64,000 bases of DNA. Origin: Paraburkholderia bonniea. Lineage in GTDB: Bacteria > Pseudomonadota > Gammaproteobacteria > Burkholderiales > Burkholderiaceae. Positions within the stretch are counted from its first letter, which is position 1. Each line of letters starts with the position of its first letter. The notes beneath the pieces are model-generated. The model did not search any database and had not been told where the DNA came from. It was given only the letters and a program-made list of their open reading frames with translations. The position numbers and the translations under genes are program-made. This document shows positions 28,935 through 38,536 of the stretch, piece after piece. The DNA lies in NCBI RefSeq assembly GCF_009455625.1, contig NZ_QPEQ01000001.1:124001-188000 (forward strand), in the 5' to 3' direction.

Positions 28935-30215
28935 CTAAGCCGCCGCCGTCACCGCTCGCTCACCCTTGTTGATGCGCAGCACAATCACCGCCGCTACCAG
29001 GCACAAACCGCCCGAGATCATCGAGGCCATCGTGTAAGTTCCAAGGCTGGCGCGCAACAAACCCGCCCCTAGTGCCGCAAACGCCGCGCCAAGCTGGTGC
29101 CCGGCAACAATCCAGCCAAACACCACCGGTGCCGCTTCCTTGCCGTAAACATCAGTCGCCAGCCGTACGGTTGGTGGCACCGTTGCAATCCAGTCGAGGC
29201 CGTAGAACACCGCGAACAGCGGCAGTCCAAAGAAATCAATGCCAAATGCATGTGGCAGATACATCAGCGACAACCCGCGCAAACCGTAGTACCAAAACAG
29301 CAGCACGCGACTGTTAAACCGGTCCGAGAGCCAGCCAGAAAGCGTGGTGCCAAAGAGATCGAAAATCCCCATCGCCGCCAGCAGCGATGCGCCTTGCACC
29401 TCGGTCATGCCGTAATCGCCGCACATCGCAATCAGGTGCGTGCCGACATAGCCGTTAGTGCTCGCGCCGCATATGAAAAAACTGAAAAACAGCAGCCAGA
29501 AGTCGCGGGTGCGGCTTGCCATGGCCAGCGTGCCAAAAGCCAGCGCCAGTGGATTCTGCTTTTTCACTTGGGGTGGCGCCGGTGCATCAACTGGTTCGCC
29601 ATAGGGGCGCTGAGCTACGCTAGCAGGCCGTTCCGGCAGCAAGAACGCCACGAGTGGCAACACCACAGCGGCAGCAGCAGCCACGACCCACACCACCGGA
29701 CGCCAGCCATGATGCTGCGCGATCGCCGCCAGCAGCGGCAAAAACACCAACTGCCCAGTCGCGGAACTGGCGGTGAGAATGCCCATCACCAGCCCGCGAT
29801 GCGTCGTGAACCAGCGGTTCACGATCGTCGCCGATAGCGACAGCGCCGCTACGCCCGTGGCACCGCCCACCATCACGCCCCAGATCAGCACCATCTGCCA
29901 TGGCTGAGTCATCAACGACGAAAGCGCGACACCAACGGCCATCGTGCCCAACGCGGCCAGCACCGTCGGGCGCACGCCAAAGCGTTGCATCGCCGCCGCC
30001 GCAAACGGCCCCATCAGGCCATACAGCGCGATATTCACCGAGATAGCGAGCGAGATCGTCGCGCGCCCCCAGCCAAACTGCTGCTCCAGCGGCAGCATCA
30101 TCACGCTGGGCGTGGCCCTCGTGCCCGCCGCCGCCAACAGCACCAGAAACACCACCGCCACCGTGACCCAGCCATAGTGAAAGCGCCCGCCAATTCTTCT
30201 CGCCACCCAGTTCAT
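28935..30215 (-). CDS. MFS transporter, monocarboxylate/oxalate-formate antiporter-like
   Basis: A 426-residue permease with 12 predicted membrane segments. The start at the ATG at 30215 (MNWVARRIGGRFHYGWVTVAV) has AAGGGAG upstream. FHYGWVTVAVVF in helix 1 and NRWFTTHRGLVMGILTASSA near residue 130 are typical of the OFA/MCT-like branch of the major facilitator superfamily. It is divergent from the TetR regulator across a 228-base region with two related palindromes, so the regulator probably represses it. Substrate not known. Confidence 0.85.
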   Translation of the reverse strand: MNWVARRIGGRFHYGWVTVAVVFLVLLAAAGTRATPSVMMLPLEQQFGWGRATISLAISVNIALYGLMGPFAAAAMQRFGVRPTVLAALGTMAVGVALSSLMTQPWQMVLIWGVMVGGATGVAALSLSATIVNRWFTTHRGLVMGILTASSATGQLVFLPLLAAIAQHHGWRPVVWVVAAAAAVVLPLVAFLLPERPASVAQRPYGEPVDAPAPPQVKKQNPLALAFGTLAMASRTRDFWLLFFSFFICGASTNGYVGTHLIAMCGDYGMTEVQGASLLAAMGIFDLFGTTLSGWLSDRFNSRVLLFWYYGLRGLSLMYLPHAFGIDFFGLPLFAVFYGLDWIATVPPTVRLATDVYGKEAAPVVFGWIVAGHQLGAAFAALGAGLLRASLGTYTMASMISGGLCLVAAVIVLRINKGERAVTAAA

Positions 30216-30338
30216 GGGCTCTCCCTTCTTCTGTCCATTTATCCAGTTAACTTGCGCCGCTGCGAATCGCGTCCGGATGCCGCGTGACAATGCCGCTCTA
30301 ACGCACCATCCACGCCATCCGCTCGATACCAACAAATT

Positions 30339-30354
30339 GTGACCGCTCTGTCAC
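30339..30354. promoter_or_regulatory. Palindromic operator 1, TetR type
   Basis: GTGACCGCTCTGTCAC: GTGAC/GTCAC arms, extended by TT/AA on each side to 7-base arms. It has the same core as the second palindrome 35 bases downstream. Confidence 0.65.
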
Positions 30355-30373
30355 AAATCGTGTTGCGATACTA

Positions 30374-30389
30374 GTTACCGCTCGGTAAC
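30374..30389. promoter_or_regulatory. Palindromic operator 2, TetR type
   Basis: GTTACCGCTCGGTAAC, 7-base perfect arms around CT. It differs from operator 1 at four symmetrical positions only. Being 55 bases before the regulator ATG it probably overlaps the divergent promoters. Confidence 0.7.
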
Positions 30390-30443
30390 ATGTCAAGGCG
30401 CTGTTGCGCCGAAATCGAATGAATCACTGTTGACGGAGCCGTC

Positions 30444-31121
30444 ATGTCAGAAAAGCCGGAAAACAAAAGCATCAAACCCGCGGCCGAAGTGTCGCCGCGC
30501 ACTCAGATGCGTGGGGCGCAAGCGCAGGAACATCTGCTGCGCGCCGCCGACGAGCTGTTTTACCGGGAAGGGGTGAGGGCCGTGGGTGTCGATGCGGTGG
30601 TTGGGCGCGCGGGGGTCAACAAGATGAGCCTGTACCGGCGTTTCGCCTCAAAAGATGATCTGGTGATCGCTTATTTGCAACGCGCGGATGCGCGTTTTTT
30701 CGCGCGTTTCGATGCCAGTTTGGCGCAGCATCCGGGCGAGCCCGCCAAACAGCTCGAACAGTATTTCGCCGATCTCGCGCAGCGGGCTTCGGCGGCAGAT
30801 TACCGGGGCTGTCCCTTTGTGAATGTCGCAGCGGAATTTCCAGAGGCGTCGCATCCGGCACGAGTCTGCGTGACGCACAACAAAACGCGGTTGATGGAGC
30901 GTCTAACCAGATTGACCACTGATGCAGGTGCGGATGACCCGCTCGCGCTGGCTGAAGCGCTGGCCTTGTTGATTGAGGGAATCTACGCGGCGAGCCAGAC
31001 GTATGGCCCCGGTTGCGGGCCGATCCGTGCAGCACCGCGTGTGGCGGCCCAATTGATCGCGGCAGCAACCGCGTTGAGCACCGCCAGTGCCATCACCGCA
31101 AGCACAACACGCACGGATTAA
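30444..31121 (+). CDS. TetR/AcrR-family repressor
   Basis: A 225-residue regulator with an N-terminal helix-turn-helix at about residues 30-75 (AADELFYREGVRAVGVDAVVGRAGVNKMSLYRRF read in order; the recognition helix ends at the YRRF) and a ligand-binding helical C-terminal domain. The short N-terminal tail is lysine/proline-rich. It faces the MFS transporter gene and two palindromes sharing one core, so it likely represses both itself and the transporter until a ligand binds. Confidence 0.92.
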   Translation: MSEKPENKSIKPAAEVSPRTQMRGAQAQEHLLRAADELFYREGVRAVGVDAVVGRAGVNKMSLYRRFASKDDLVIAYLQRADARFFARFDASLAQHPGEPAKQLEQYFADLAQRASAADYRGCPFVNVAAEFPEASHPARVCVTHNKTRLMERLTRLTTDAGADDPLALAEALALLIEGIYAASQTYGPGCGPIRAAPRVAAQLIAAATALSTASAITASTTRTD

Positions 31122-31209
31122 CGCATCCGTGCCATCACACGCATCAGCCACATCAGTAGCCAGTAGAATGCCGCCTCACCGCTCTTCAGGCCATCCCGAT
31201 CAAGCCGCT

Positions 31210-31776
31210 ATGCCGTTGCCCTCTGCTTCTCACGCCGCCATTCTCGCCGCCACTCAGCACTGGCTAACGCGTGCGGTCATCGGGCTCAACCTGTGTCCGT
31301 TCGCCAAAGCCGTGCAGGTGAAGCAGCAGATTCGCTATGCCATTACGGAAGCCAGCACCATGGAAGGCGTGCTGCTTGATCTCGAAGCGGAACTCCAAAG
31401 CCTGCTCAACGCCGACCCGGCCACCATAGACACCACGCTGCTAATCGCGCCTCACGCACTGGCTGATTTCACGGAATACAACGACTGCCTGTTTTTCGCG
31501 CAGCGGCTGCTACGGCAGATGCGTATCGAGGGTGAGTTACAGATTGCGAGCTTCCATCCGCAGTATCAGTTCGAGGGCAGCGCACCCGACGATATCGAGA
31601 ACTACACCAACCGTGCGCCCTATCCAATCCTGCATCTGTTGCGTGAGGCGAGCATCGAACGCGCCGTGGCTGCCTTCCCCGATGCCGCTGAAATTTACGA
31701 GCGCAATCAGGAAACCTTGCGCAAGCTCGGCTTGCACGGCTGGCAAGCGTGGATGAAGCCGTCAACGGCTGAATGA
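31210..31776 (+). CDS. DUF1415 family protein
   Basis: A 188-residue protein of unknown function. The conserved family pattern is visible: TQHWLTRAVIGLNLCPFAKAV at about 17-37 in order (with a Cys), EYNDCLFFAQRLL near 90, a FHPQYQFEG segment near 115 and NRAPYPILHLLREA near 137. I chose the ATG at 31210; an upstream in-frame Met would extend into non-conserved sequence. No operon partner is evident, although it lies 88 bases after the TetR gene on the same strand. Confidence 0.85.
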   Translation: MPLPSASHAAILAATQHWLTRAVIGLNLCPFAKAVQVKQQIRYAITEASTMEGVLLDLEAELQSLLNADPATIDTTLLIAPHALADFTEYNDCLFFAQRLLRQMRIEGELQIASFHPQYQFEGSAPDDIENYTNRAPYPILHLLREASIERAVAAFPDAAEIYERNQETLRKLGLHGWQAWMKPSTAE

Positions 31777-31824
31777 GCGTTTGGACAACTCAAATCACAA
31801 GCCACAAACCACAAACCCCAACCT

Positions 31825-32655
31825 TCAAGCCGCAACAAAAAAACGCTCGCGCAAGTCGTTCAAACCGAGCGTCTCCATGATCTCGCTGAGCCTTTCCGCC
31901 GGGCGGCGGCGCGGCAAATCCTTGTACTGGGCGATGATGAGTTCGTTTTTCATCGAATGCTCCCAGCCCACCAGTTCCGTCACGCTGACCTGATAACCAT
32001 GCGCCTCCAGTTGCAGGCAGCGCAGCACATTCGTGATCTGGCTGCCGAATTCACGCGTATGCAGCGGGTGACGCCAGATCTCAGTCAGCGCGTGGCCCAG
32101 CGACTGGCTTTTCGTGCGGCGCAGCACGCCCGCCACTTCCGCCTGGCAGCACGGCACGACGACGATATAGCGCGCCTGCTTATGCAAAGCAAAGCGGATC
32201 GCGTCATCGGTGGCGGTATTGCACGCGTGCAGTGCGGTCACGATGTCGATCGTGGCAGGCAGGGCCGCCGACGTGATCGAATCCGCCACGGACAAATTTA
32301 AAAACGACATCCCGGTGAACCCCAGCCGCGCCGCCAGCACTTCAGATTTCTCTACGAGTTCTGCACGTGTTTCGATGCCGTAGATATGCGACTGATCGTG
32401 CTGCGCCTTGAAAAACAGGTCATACAGGATGAAGCCAAGATACGATTTGCCCGCGCCATGATCGACGAGTGTCAGCTCGCCTTGCTCTGCCTTGAGCGTC
32501 TGCAGCAGCGGCTCGATGAACTGGAACAGGTGATACACCTGCTTGAGCTTGCGGCGGCTGTCCTGATTGAGTTTGCCGTCGCGCGTGAGGATATGCAGCT
32601 CCTTGAGCAGTTCGAGCGACTGGCCAGGGCGGATTTCGTGGGGCTGGGTGGACAT
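31825..32655 (-). CDS. SAM-dependent methyltransferase (Methyltransf_32 type)
   Basis: A 276-residue class I methyltransferase. The SAM-binding loop is LVDHGAGKSYLGFIL at about 66-80, followed by an acidic end of strand 2 in YGIETRAELVEKS, and an unusual TALHACNTATDDAI segment (about 145-158) with VVPCCQAEV after it. The ALHACDTAT-like and CC motifs are typical of the group that includes the GSTCD-type domain. Substrate unknown. Start chosen at the ATG at 32655; no strong ribosome binding site is seen. Confidence 0.8.
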   Translation of the reverse strand: MSTQPHEIRPGQSLELLKELHILTRDGKLNQDSRRKLKQVYHLFQFIEPLLQTLKAEQGELTLVDHGAGKSYLGFILYDLFFKAQHDQSHIYGIETRAELVEKSEVLAARLGFTGMSFLNLSVADSITSAALPATIDIVTALHACNTATDDAIRFALHKQARYIVVVPCCQAEVAGVLRRTKSQSLGHALTEIWRHPLHTREFGSQITNVLRCLQLEAHGYQVSVTELVGWEHSMKNELIIAQYKDLPRRRPAERLSEIMETLGLNDLRERFFVAA

Positions 32656-32911
32656 CGGAAGAGAGCAACGCCTGGTCACATGGCGCAGCGCCATGCGGCG
32701 GGCCGCAGCAAAGAACAAAGTGGCCGCCAGTTTAGCGAAAGCTGTCCGCCTCCGTATGTGAGAATGACGGGCTTTTTAGCGTTGCCTGAGCCAGATTGCA
32801 GATTCATCTCGCGCCAGCTTCATCCCAAGCTCAACCCATCTCACCAGCCATTGCACCAGCGCATCCTTCACGGCGCTGGCCTGCTCCAACCTTTGGATAC
32901 CCCTTCCACGC

Positions 32912-34237
32912 ATGCCTGCCCCGAATGAATTTGCCCGTGTCGCTGTCATCGGTGGCGGCCCGGCTGGCCTGATGGCCGCTGAGGTACTCGCCGCCCGGCC
33001 AGGCGTGCGCGTTGAGGTGTATGACGCGATGCCTTCGGTGGGACGCAAATTCCTGATGGCGGGCAAGGGCGGGATGAACATCACGCATTCGGAGCCGTTC
33101 GCGCAGTTTCTGGGGCGTTATGGCACGCGTCAGGCGCAGCTCGCGCCAATGCTTGAGGCGTTCAGCCCGGATACGCTGCGCGGCTGGCTGCACACGCTGG
33201 GCGTGGAAACCTTCGTCGGCAGCTCAGGACGGGTTTTTCCCACCGACATGAAAGCCGCGCCCATGTTGCGCGCGTGGCTGCACCGGTTAAAGACGGCCGG
33301 GGTGGCGTTTCATATGCGGCATCGGTGGCTGGGATGGCAGCCGCTTCAAACACATGAGGCGCATGAAGGACCTGAGGCGCAAGCAGCGCAGCACGTTTTG
33401 CGCTTTGCCAGCCCGGATGGCGAACGCGAGATCGCCGTCGATGCCGTGGTATTCGCGCTTGGCGGCGCTAGCTGGCCACGCCTGGGATCGGACGCGGCCT
33501 GGGTGCCGCTGCTGCAGGCGCGCGGCATTGCCATAGCGCCACTGCTTCCGGCGAATTGCGGCTTTGATGCACGGTGGAGCGACTACTTCCGCGAGCGCTT
33601 CGCGGGGCAGCCAGTCAAATCGGTGGCCATTGCGCTGGGCGGTATCGACGGCGTCTCGCATGCCCGTCCCGGCGAGTTTGTCGTGAGCGAAAACGGGATT
33701 GAAGGCAGCCTGGTGTATGCCCTTTCATCGTTGATCCGGGAACGGATTAGCGCCAATGGCGAGGCGCTGATCCAGCTTGATCTCGTCCCTGGACGCACGC
33801 TGGAGCGCGTGCTTGAGGAAGTCACGAGACCACGCGGCTCGCGCTCGCTGTCAAGCCATCTGCAAAGCCGTGTGGGCATCGCAGGCGTGAAGCTGGCGTT
33901 GCTGCGCGAGTGTCTGCCGCCAGAGACCATGGCTGATCCGGTTCAGCTCGCGCATGCGCTCAAAGCGCTGCCGCTGCGGCTGTTGCGCCCGAGGCCGATT
34001 GCCGAAGCGATCAGCAGCGCGGGGGGCGTGCCGTTCGAAGCGCTGAATGAACAGTTAATGCTGGAATCTGTTCCAGGCGCGTTTTGCGCTGGAGAAATGC
34101 TGGACTGGGAAGCGCCGACCGGTGGCTATCTGCTAAGCGCCTGCTTCGCCAGCGGACGGGTGGCGGGTAACGGGGCCCTGGCGTTTGTCACCTCGCCATC
34201 GCGCCCCCGGCCACCGGGCCTCACGTTCACGCCCTAG
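32912..34237 (+). CDS. HI0933/YhiN-type FAD-dependent oxidoreductase
   Basis: A 441-residue flavoprotein with an N-terminal dinucleotide fold: VAVIGGGPAGLMAAEVLA at about 10-27, then VGRKFLMAGKGGMNITHSE near 49-67, which is the signature of the HI0933 group. The C-terminal part holds the second FAD contact GAFCAGEMLDWEAPTGGYLL near 390-410. The variant fits the proteobacterial group often annotated as TIGR03862. Reaction not known. The stop overlaps the end of the convergent methyltransferase gene by four bases. Confidence 0.9.
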   Translation: MPAPNEFARVAVIGGGPAGLMAAEVLAARPGVRVEVYDAMPSVGRKFLMAGKGGMNITHSEPFAQFLGRYGTRQAQLAPMLEAFSPDTLRGWLHTLGVETFVGSSGRVFPTDMKAAPMLRAWLHRLKTAGVAFHMRHRWLGWQPLQTHEAHEGPEAQAAQHVLRFASPDGEREIAVDAVVFALGGASWPRLGSDAAWVPLLQARGIAIAPLLPANCGFDARWSDYFRERFAGQPVKSVAIALGGIDGVSHARPGEFVVSENGIEGSLVYALSSLIRERISANGEALIQLDLVPGRTLERVLEEVTRPRGSRSLSSHLQSRVGIAGVKLALLRECLPPETMADPVQLAHALKALPLRLLRPRPIAEAISSAGGVPFEALNEQLMLESVPGAFCAGEMLDWEAPTGGYLLSACFASGRVAGNGALAFVTSPSRPRPPGLTFTP

Positions 34238-35364
34238 CGCACCCTCAAACGCCACAACGAAGTCACTTCCGCCGCCCGCGCGAGATACAACGGATCAGAG
34301 GCGTCGGCCGCCTTCGGATGCCGTGGCCGGATATCTTCCCGGCCCGCCACCACGAGGCCCGCCTGCTCGATGGCCGCGAGCAGCATCGAGCGGGTGCGCA
34401 AACCCAGATGCTCAGCAAAATCAGACAGGATCAACCAGCCTTCTCCGCCCGGCGTCAAATGCGCCGCTAGCCCATTTAAAAATCCCAGCAGCATGCGGCT
34501 ATCGGGGTCATACACCGCGTGCTCCAGCGCCGAGGCTGGCCGCGCTGGCACCCAAGGCGGATTGCATACCACCAGCGGCGCGCGGCCCGGTGGAAACAAA
34601 TTGGCTTGCAGCACCTCAACCTGAGCGGCATAGCCCAGGCGCGTCAGATTCTCCCGTGCACAGGCCAATGCACGCGGGTCCTGATCGGTGGCGATGATTT
34701 TCTTCACGCCCCGTTGCGCCAGCAGCGCTGCCAGCACGCCCGTGCCAGTGCCTATATCAAAAGCCAGATCGAGTGACGCCAAAGGCAGCGCCGTGCGCGC
34801 GACCAGATCGACATATTCACCGCGCACCGGCGAAAACACCCCGTAATGCGGATGTATCCGCGCCGCCAGCAGCGGAATTTCAACGCCCTTTTTGCGCCAT
34901 TCGTGCGCGCCGATCAAACCCAGGACTTCACGCAAAGTCGTCACCGATGGCTCGCCATCAGATGGACCATAGGTTTCGATGCAAGCCTGCCCGACCTCGG
35001 GCGCGCGACGCAGCGGAATCGTGTAATCGCCATCCAGCGGAATCAGCAGCATGCCCAGCGTGCGGGCACGTTGCGACTGCGTCTGACGATGCAAATTGAA
35101 TGCATCGAGCGGCGTCACGCCCGGCTTGCGTGGCTTGCGTTCGAGCCGCCGGGTAACCGCCAGAAGCAGTTGGCGCGCGTTCTGGAAGTCGCCGCGCCAC
35201 AGCAGTGCGGTTCCTTCGCAGGCGAGGCGGTAGGCGACGTCGGCCGTGATCTGGTCATCAGCCAGAACGACTTTTCTGGGCGGCGGCACGAACGACTCCG
35301 AACGCCAACGGGCAACGCGTGGGCCATCGGCTTCGGGCCAGGTAATCGTGGCAGGGAGATTCAT
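34234..35364 (-). CDS. Class I methyltransferase with NPPW motif
   Basis: A 376-residue protein starting MNLPATITWPEADGP. An N-terminal domain of about 170 residues precedes the methyltransferase core: SAM loop AFDIGTGTGVLAALLAQ near 204-220, then ATDQDPRAL and the catalytic-type VCNPPWVPA motif near 270. NPPW/NPPY motifs belong to enzymes that methylate amide or exocyclic amino groups, such as RNA or release-factor methyltransferases. A degraded copy of a stretch of this gene is found at 38090-38181, a relic of a tandem duplication. Confidence 0.85.
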   Translation of the reverse strand: MNLPATITWPEADGPRVARWRSESFVPPPRKVVLADDQITADVAYRLACEGTALLWRGDFQNARQLLLAVTRRLERKPRKPGVTPLDAFNLHRQTQSQRARTLGMLLIPLDGDYTIPLRRAPEVGQACIETYGPSDGEPSVTTLREVLGLIGAHEWRKKGVEIPLLAARIHPHYGVFSPVRGEYVDLVARTALPLASLDLAFDIGTGTGVLAALLAQRGVKKIIATDQDPRALACARENLTRLGYAAQVEVLQANLFPPGRAPLVVCNPPWVPARPASALEHAVYDPDSRMLLGFLNGLAAHLTPGGEGWLILSDFAEHLGLRTRSMLLAAIEQAGLVVAGREDIRPRHPKAADASDPLYLARAAEVTSLWRLRVR

Positions 35365-35856
35365 GAGATTCAGGGTTCCGATGGAGCAGATTGCGAGACA
35401 GCGGGCGCAGAGTACCGCATCTCGGGGCACTCACGCGTAAAGAGGTAGCCCGTGCAAGGGATGCCGCTGGTTACGCCGGATCACCGGGATCGCTTGTTTG
35501 AGCTGGGCACATGGGATCTATGTGCGACCAGATTCAGAGGTTCTTACGCCAATTTAAGAAAATTCTTATTTTTACTGACCAAATACCTCTGGCACCATGC
35601 GCAGCATCTTTTTTAATTTGATTAGCATGACTTTATAAAAGACCGGACATTAAAAATTACGCCTCTTTTAACTTATAAATTTTGCAATCGCGTTCTTTAA
35701 ACTGGCATAAATTATTCAACAACCCTTAAGACAAAAAATCAAAGACATTTAAAAACTCATTTATATCCTGCATTTATTTGCGACTAACGCCCACCCATCC
35801 CCATCATCTCGACTCCAAGATGAAATGGATATCTTATTATCTCAATACGGTTATTC
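35365..35856. other. AT-rich promoter region upstream of protease copy 1
   Basis: No gene is seen. The stretch is markedly AT-rich compared with its surroundings. A possible promoter is TTGCAA (35682-35687) with CATAAA (35706-35711), 18 bases apart. Part of it (about 35530-35660) is homologous to the region upstream of protease copy 2 (about 38245-38360), sharing a segment ending in tacctctggcaccatgcg and a ctttataaa stretch. Confidence 0.6.
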
Positions 35857-37836
35857 ATGAAAATCCTCTGTAAATCATTTTCCCTGACTGCGCTCGCCAC
35901 CTGCGTTGCGCTTTCTGCGTGCGGCGGCGGTGGCCCAGAGCAAGATGACGGGGCATGGAAAGGCAAACCTGTCTCGCCTTCCGTTCAGCCCGGCAACAAA
36001 CCCACAACCGATAGCGGTAACAAACCCGCTCCGGGCGGCGGTGGTAACAAACCGGCTCCAGACGACGGCGGCACGGCAACCATCACCGGTGCCGACTTCG
36101 TCAACGATTCATGGAAAGTCGAATTTGCCCAAACCCATGTCCTGTCACGAAGCGGCGGCACAAAACTCGCGCCAGTACAGATCATCGGCCGCCAGACACT
36201 GCTTCTGTTTACCCCCGGCACCTCAATGCCAGCAGGCATGCAGCCGACACTAGATATCAAGCTCAGCGGCAAAGTCGTCAGCAGCACCGCGCTCAATCCA
36301 CCTGCCTCGTTGCCGGCAAATCTCGAAGACAAACTGACCAGCGTCAAGCTCCAGCCCTACAGCACGGCAGCATGGAGCGTGGTCGTTCCCGCGCAATACA
36401 TGTCGCCCGAACACACACTAGCGATCCGCTACGGCACCGGCAAAGCGCAAGACGTCACGCCACTAAGCTGGGCTCGCCCTGCCAACTTCACGATCGGACG
36501 GGTATCGCTAGTGCTGTGGCCCTCCTCGGTTGATCCGACCACCAGCGAATTGCCCGTGGCCAAACTGGCTCAAGACTATTACGGCTCGATTACCGTCGCC
36601 AATCTGAATTACTTCGACTACACCCCGCTCAAGCTCGATTACCTCGTGGCTCAGGCTGGGACGCATCCACCGAAAAAATATCTCCAGTTGGCTGATATGA
36701 AAGCCGATGGCGTCGCCGATTTATATAACGCAGCGCTCAAAACCTCGGCGATCCGCGTCAGCATGGCCAATACGGGCCGGGGTCTGCTCGTCAGGGATAA
36801 AGCGGGCAAAGTCATCTATGGCGATAACTCGCCATACAGCTTTGGTACCTACATCGGCATTGGCTGGTATTACGATGCCGCGAAAGGTGCCTATGCCGAT
36901 GCTAACGACATAGGTGCCTCAGGCGGCTGGACCGGCTGGGCCGCAACATGGAACGGCAAAGATGGCCAGTGCGGCAACCTCTTTGCGCACGAGCTCGGGC
37001 ACTCGCTGAGCCTGGCTCACTTCACTAGCGGAACCGCCAAAGCATGGGGAATTAGCAGCGAATATCCTAACGATGGCGTGAATGGGCCAAACAACCCGTG
37101 GGGCTTCGACACCACCCGGAACCTGTTTAGAACCTGGTATCGGGTCGATGCCAAGGGGCCAGCCTATCCCGCTCCACCAACGGATCAGAAGTTGCCTATC
37201 GGCAAGGGTGACCCGATGAATGGCGGCGAATATGGCAACGAGATTACGTGCTACCCGCAGTTCACCGCTTATCAAGCGATGAAAATGCAGAACTGGCTGG
37301 ACGCCACGCCCACGCTAATGACGCAAAACGGCACGCCTGGCATCTATAAGTGGAATAGCGCAACACTCGCCTATGATGCAGCCAAGCCAGACACCGATGC
37401 CTTGGCACCGGTCAAACTGGACGTGCCCGTCGTGACGCTGCTCGGCACACTGACCGCCAGCACGACAGACGGCACCTCGCAAATCTATCCGCCCATTTAC
37501 GCGAAGAGCGGCAACGTTTTCAACCTGCCTAACCCCTTCAGTAAAGATTTGCCCCCGATCTATACCGACGCCCGGTATTTCATCCGGGTGATGTATGCCG
37601 ATGGCAGTGTCGATTACGCCCTGATCCCCGAAAAAGAGATCACTGACCTGACCCAGCTCGACCGCTTCTCGCTCAATCTCGAGTTCAACCGCCAGCCAAC
37701 CCAGGTTCAGCTCTATCACGCCCGGACTGGCTATCCCGCCATCACCGAAGCCGCTAGCGACCTGATCTTCACCCGGACGCTCTCGCTGCCAGCACTCAAC
37801 ACACTGCCTGAACCCGCGCGCAGAACAGGCAATTAA
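35857..37836 (+). CDS. M66/StcE-like zinc metalloprotease lipoprotein, copy 1
   Basis: A 659-residue secreted lipoprotein: signal peptide with lipobox LSAC (Cys22), a Gly/Pro/Asp-rich linker (two 9-residue units at about 54-71), a beta-rich region, then a catalytic domain with HELGHSLSLAH at 378-388. This fits the HExxHxxxxxH zinc site of the M66 family (StcE, TagA), although the usual Gly three before the last His is Ser. StcE-type enzymes cut heavily O-glycosylated mucins; that substrate is inferred. The downstream domain around VTLLGTLTASTTDGTSQIYP is nearly identical to copy 2. The gene starts a tandem pair. Confidence 0.8.
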   Translation: MKILCKSFSLTALATCVALSACGGGGPEQDDGAWKGKPVSPSVQPGNKPTTDSGNKPAPGGGGNKPAPDDGGTATITGADFVNDSWKVEFAQTHVLSRSGGTKLAPVQIIGRQTLLLFTPGTSMPAGMQPTLDIKLSGKVVSSTALNPPASLPANLEDKLTSVKLQPYSTAAWSVVVPAQYMSPEHTLAIRYGTGKAQDVTPLSWARPANFTIGRVSLVLWPSSVDPTTSELPVAKLAQDYYGSITVANLNYFDYTPLKLDYLVAQAGTHPPKKYLQLADMKADGVADLYNAALKTSAIRVSMANTGRGLLVRDKAGKVIYGDNSPYSFGTYIGIGWYYDAAKGAYADANDIGASGGWTGWAATWNGKDGQCGNLFAHELGHSLSLAHFTSGTAKAWGISSEYPNDGVNGPNNPWGFDTTRNLFRTWYRVDAKGPAYPAPPTDQKLPIGKGDPMNGGEYGNEITCYPQFTAYQAMKMQNWLDATPTLMTQNGTPGIYKWNSATLAYDAAKPDTDALAPVKLDVPVVTLLGTLTASTTDGTSQIYPPIYAKSGNVFNLPNPFSKDLPPIYTDARYFIRVMYADGSVDYALIPEKEITDLTQLDRFSLNLEFNRQPTQVQLYHARTGYPAITEAASDLIFTRTLSLPALNTLPEPARRTGN

Positions 37837-37978
37837 CCCCATTAACTATTAGCCAGCGCGCGTGGCTGACATTGAGCTAGCTGAATGCTCGCTTAAACCA
37901 CCACGCTGCCCCTCTACCGACGGCACGCTCTCGTACTATGGAGAGCATGCCGCTCTGGCAAAACGGCGCTTTTTATGA
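37837..37978 (+). repeat. Duplicated 3' flank of the protease genes
   Basis: About 135 bases after the copy 1 stop match the stretch after copy 2 (from 40631) with only two base changes, including an inverted repeat around ctctcg and gagag. The match ends near 37972; the equivalent of the padR promoter, palindrome and start codon (about 190 bases) is missing here. Confidence 0.85.
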
Positions 37979-38067
37979 CTTCAGCCACCGTGGGAGGTGG
38001 CCGTGGCTTTGGCGATCCAGGGACTCCCGAAAGCCTCCGCGATAGTGAAAACGGGTTGCTAGACGGA
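37979..38067 (+). pseudogene. Remnant of a duplicated padR gene
   Basis: This stretch aligns with 40958-41037 inside the intact padR gene (codons of the Gly/His-rich N-terminal part): both share gccaccgtgg, ggtggccgtggctttggcg and gcgat-gtgaa-acggg-tgc blocks. The copy carries an insertion of about nine bases, many substitutions and an in-frame stop, and no start codon. It marks the right end of the ancestral duplicated unit. Confidence 0.75.
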
Positions 38068-38089
38068 TTGTCATACGGGCAACAATGCG

Positions 38090-38181
38090 CCCCAGCCTGA
38101 GCTGGCATAACCCGGGCACACCAGCAGCGCTGCTAGCAGGTTCATGCCGGCACCAATATCAAAACCCGCTAAATCATCTGG
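38090..38181 (-). pseudogene. Remnant of a duplicated methyltransferase gene
   Basis: Two blocks match the intact minus-strand methyltransferase gene: 38094-38117 with about 34617-34640 (ctgagc, ggcata, ccc) and 38119-38172 with about 34718-34770 (ccagcagcgctg, agcagg/agcacg, tatatcaaaa/aatatcaaaa). About 75 bases between the blocks are deleted. It marks the left end of the second duplicated unit and directly abuts the padR remnant. Confidence 0.65.
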
Positions 38182-38536
38182 ATCACCTAGGCTGCCGCCC
38201 CAAGCTAAACGCGTGAGCCTAAATGCACTCACCTACAAGATCCTTACGGTCATTTAGGACAATTCTTATTTTTCCCGAGTAAATACCTCTGGCACCATGC
38301 GTATCGTTATTTTTCTGTCATTTAGCATGGCTTTATAAAGCGATAAGGCATTAAAAAATGCATTTATTTTTTTAATGAGAAATCCTTGAGTCGCGCAAAT
38401 TTGACCAATGCCCCTGTATCAATAAATCCGCGCCGGACAAAAATAAAGCCTGTTTGATAAGCCATTTGTATTTTTCGCTTATTCGCTTATTTCCTGCCAG
38501 CCTCCACCCGTCGTTCTTATCTCAATACGGTTATTC
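38182..38536. other. AT-rich promoter region upstream of protease copy 2
   Basis: No gene. The region from about 38240 to 38360 is a diverged copy of the copy 1 upstream region; the last 17 bases before the ATG (ctcaatacggttattc) are the same in both copies. Confidence 0.65.
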
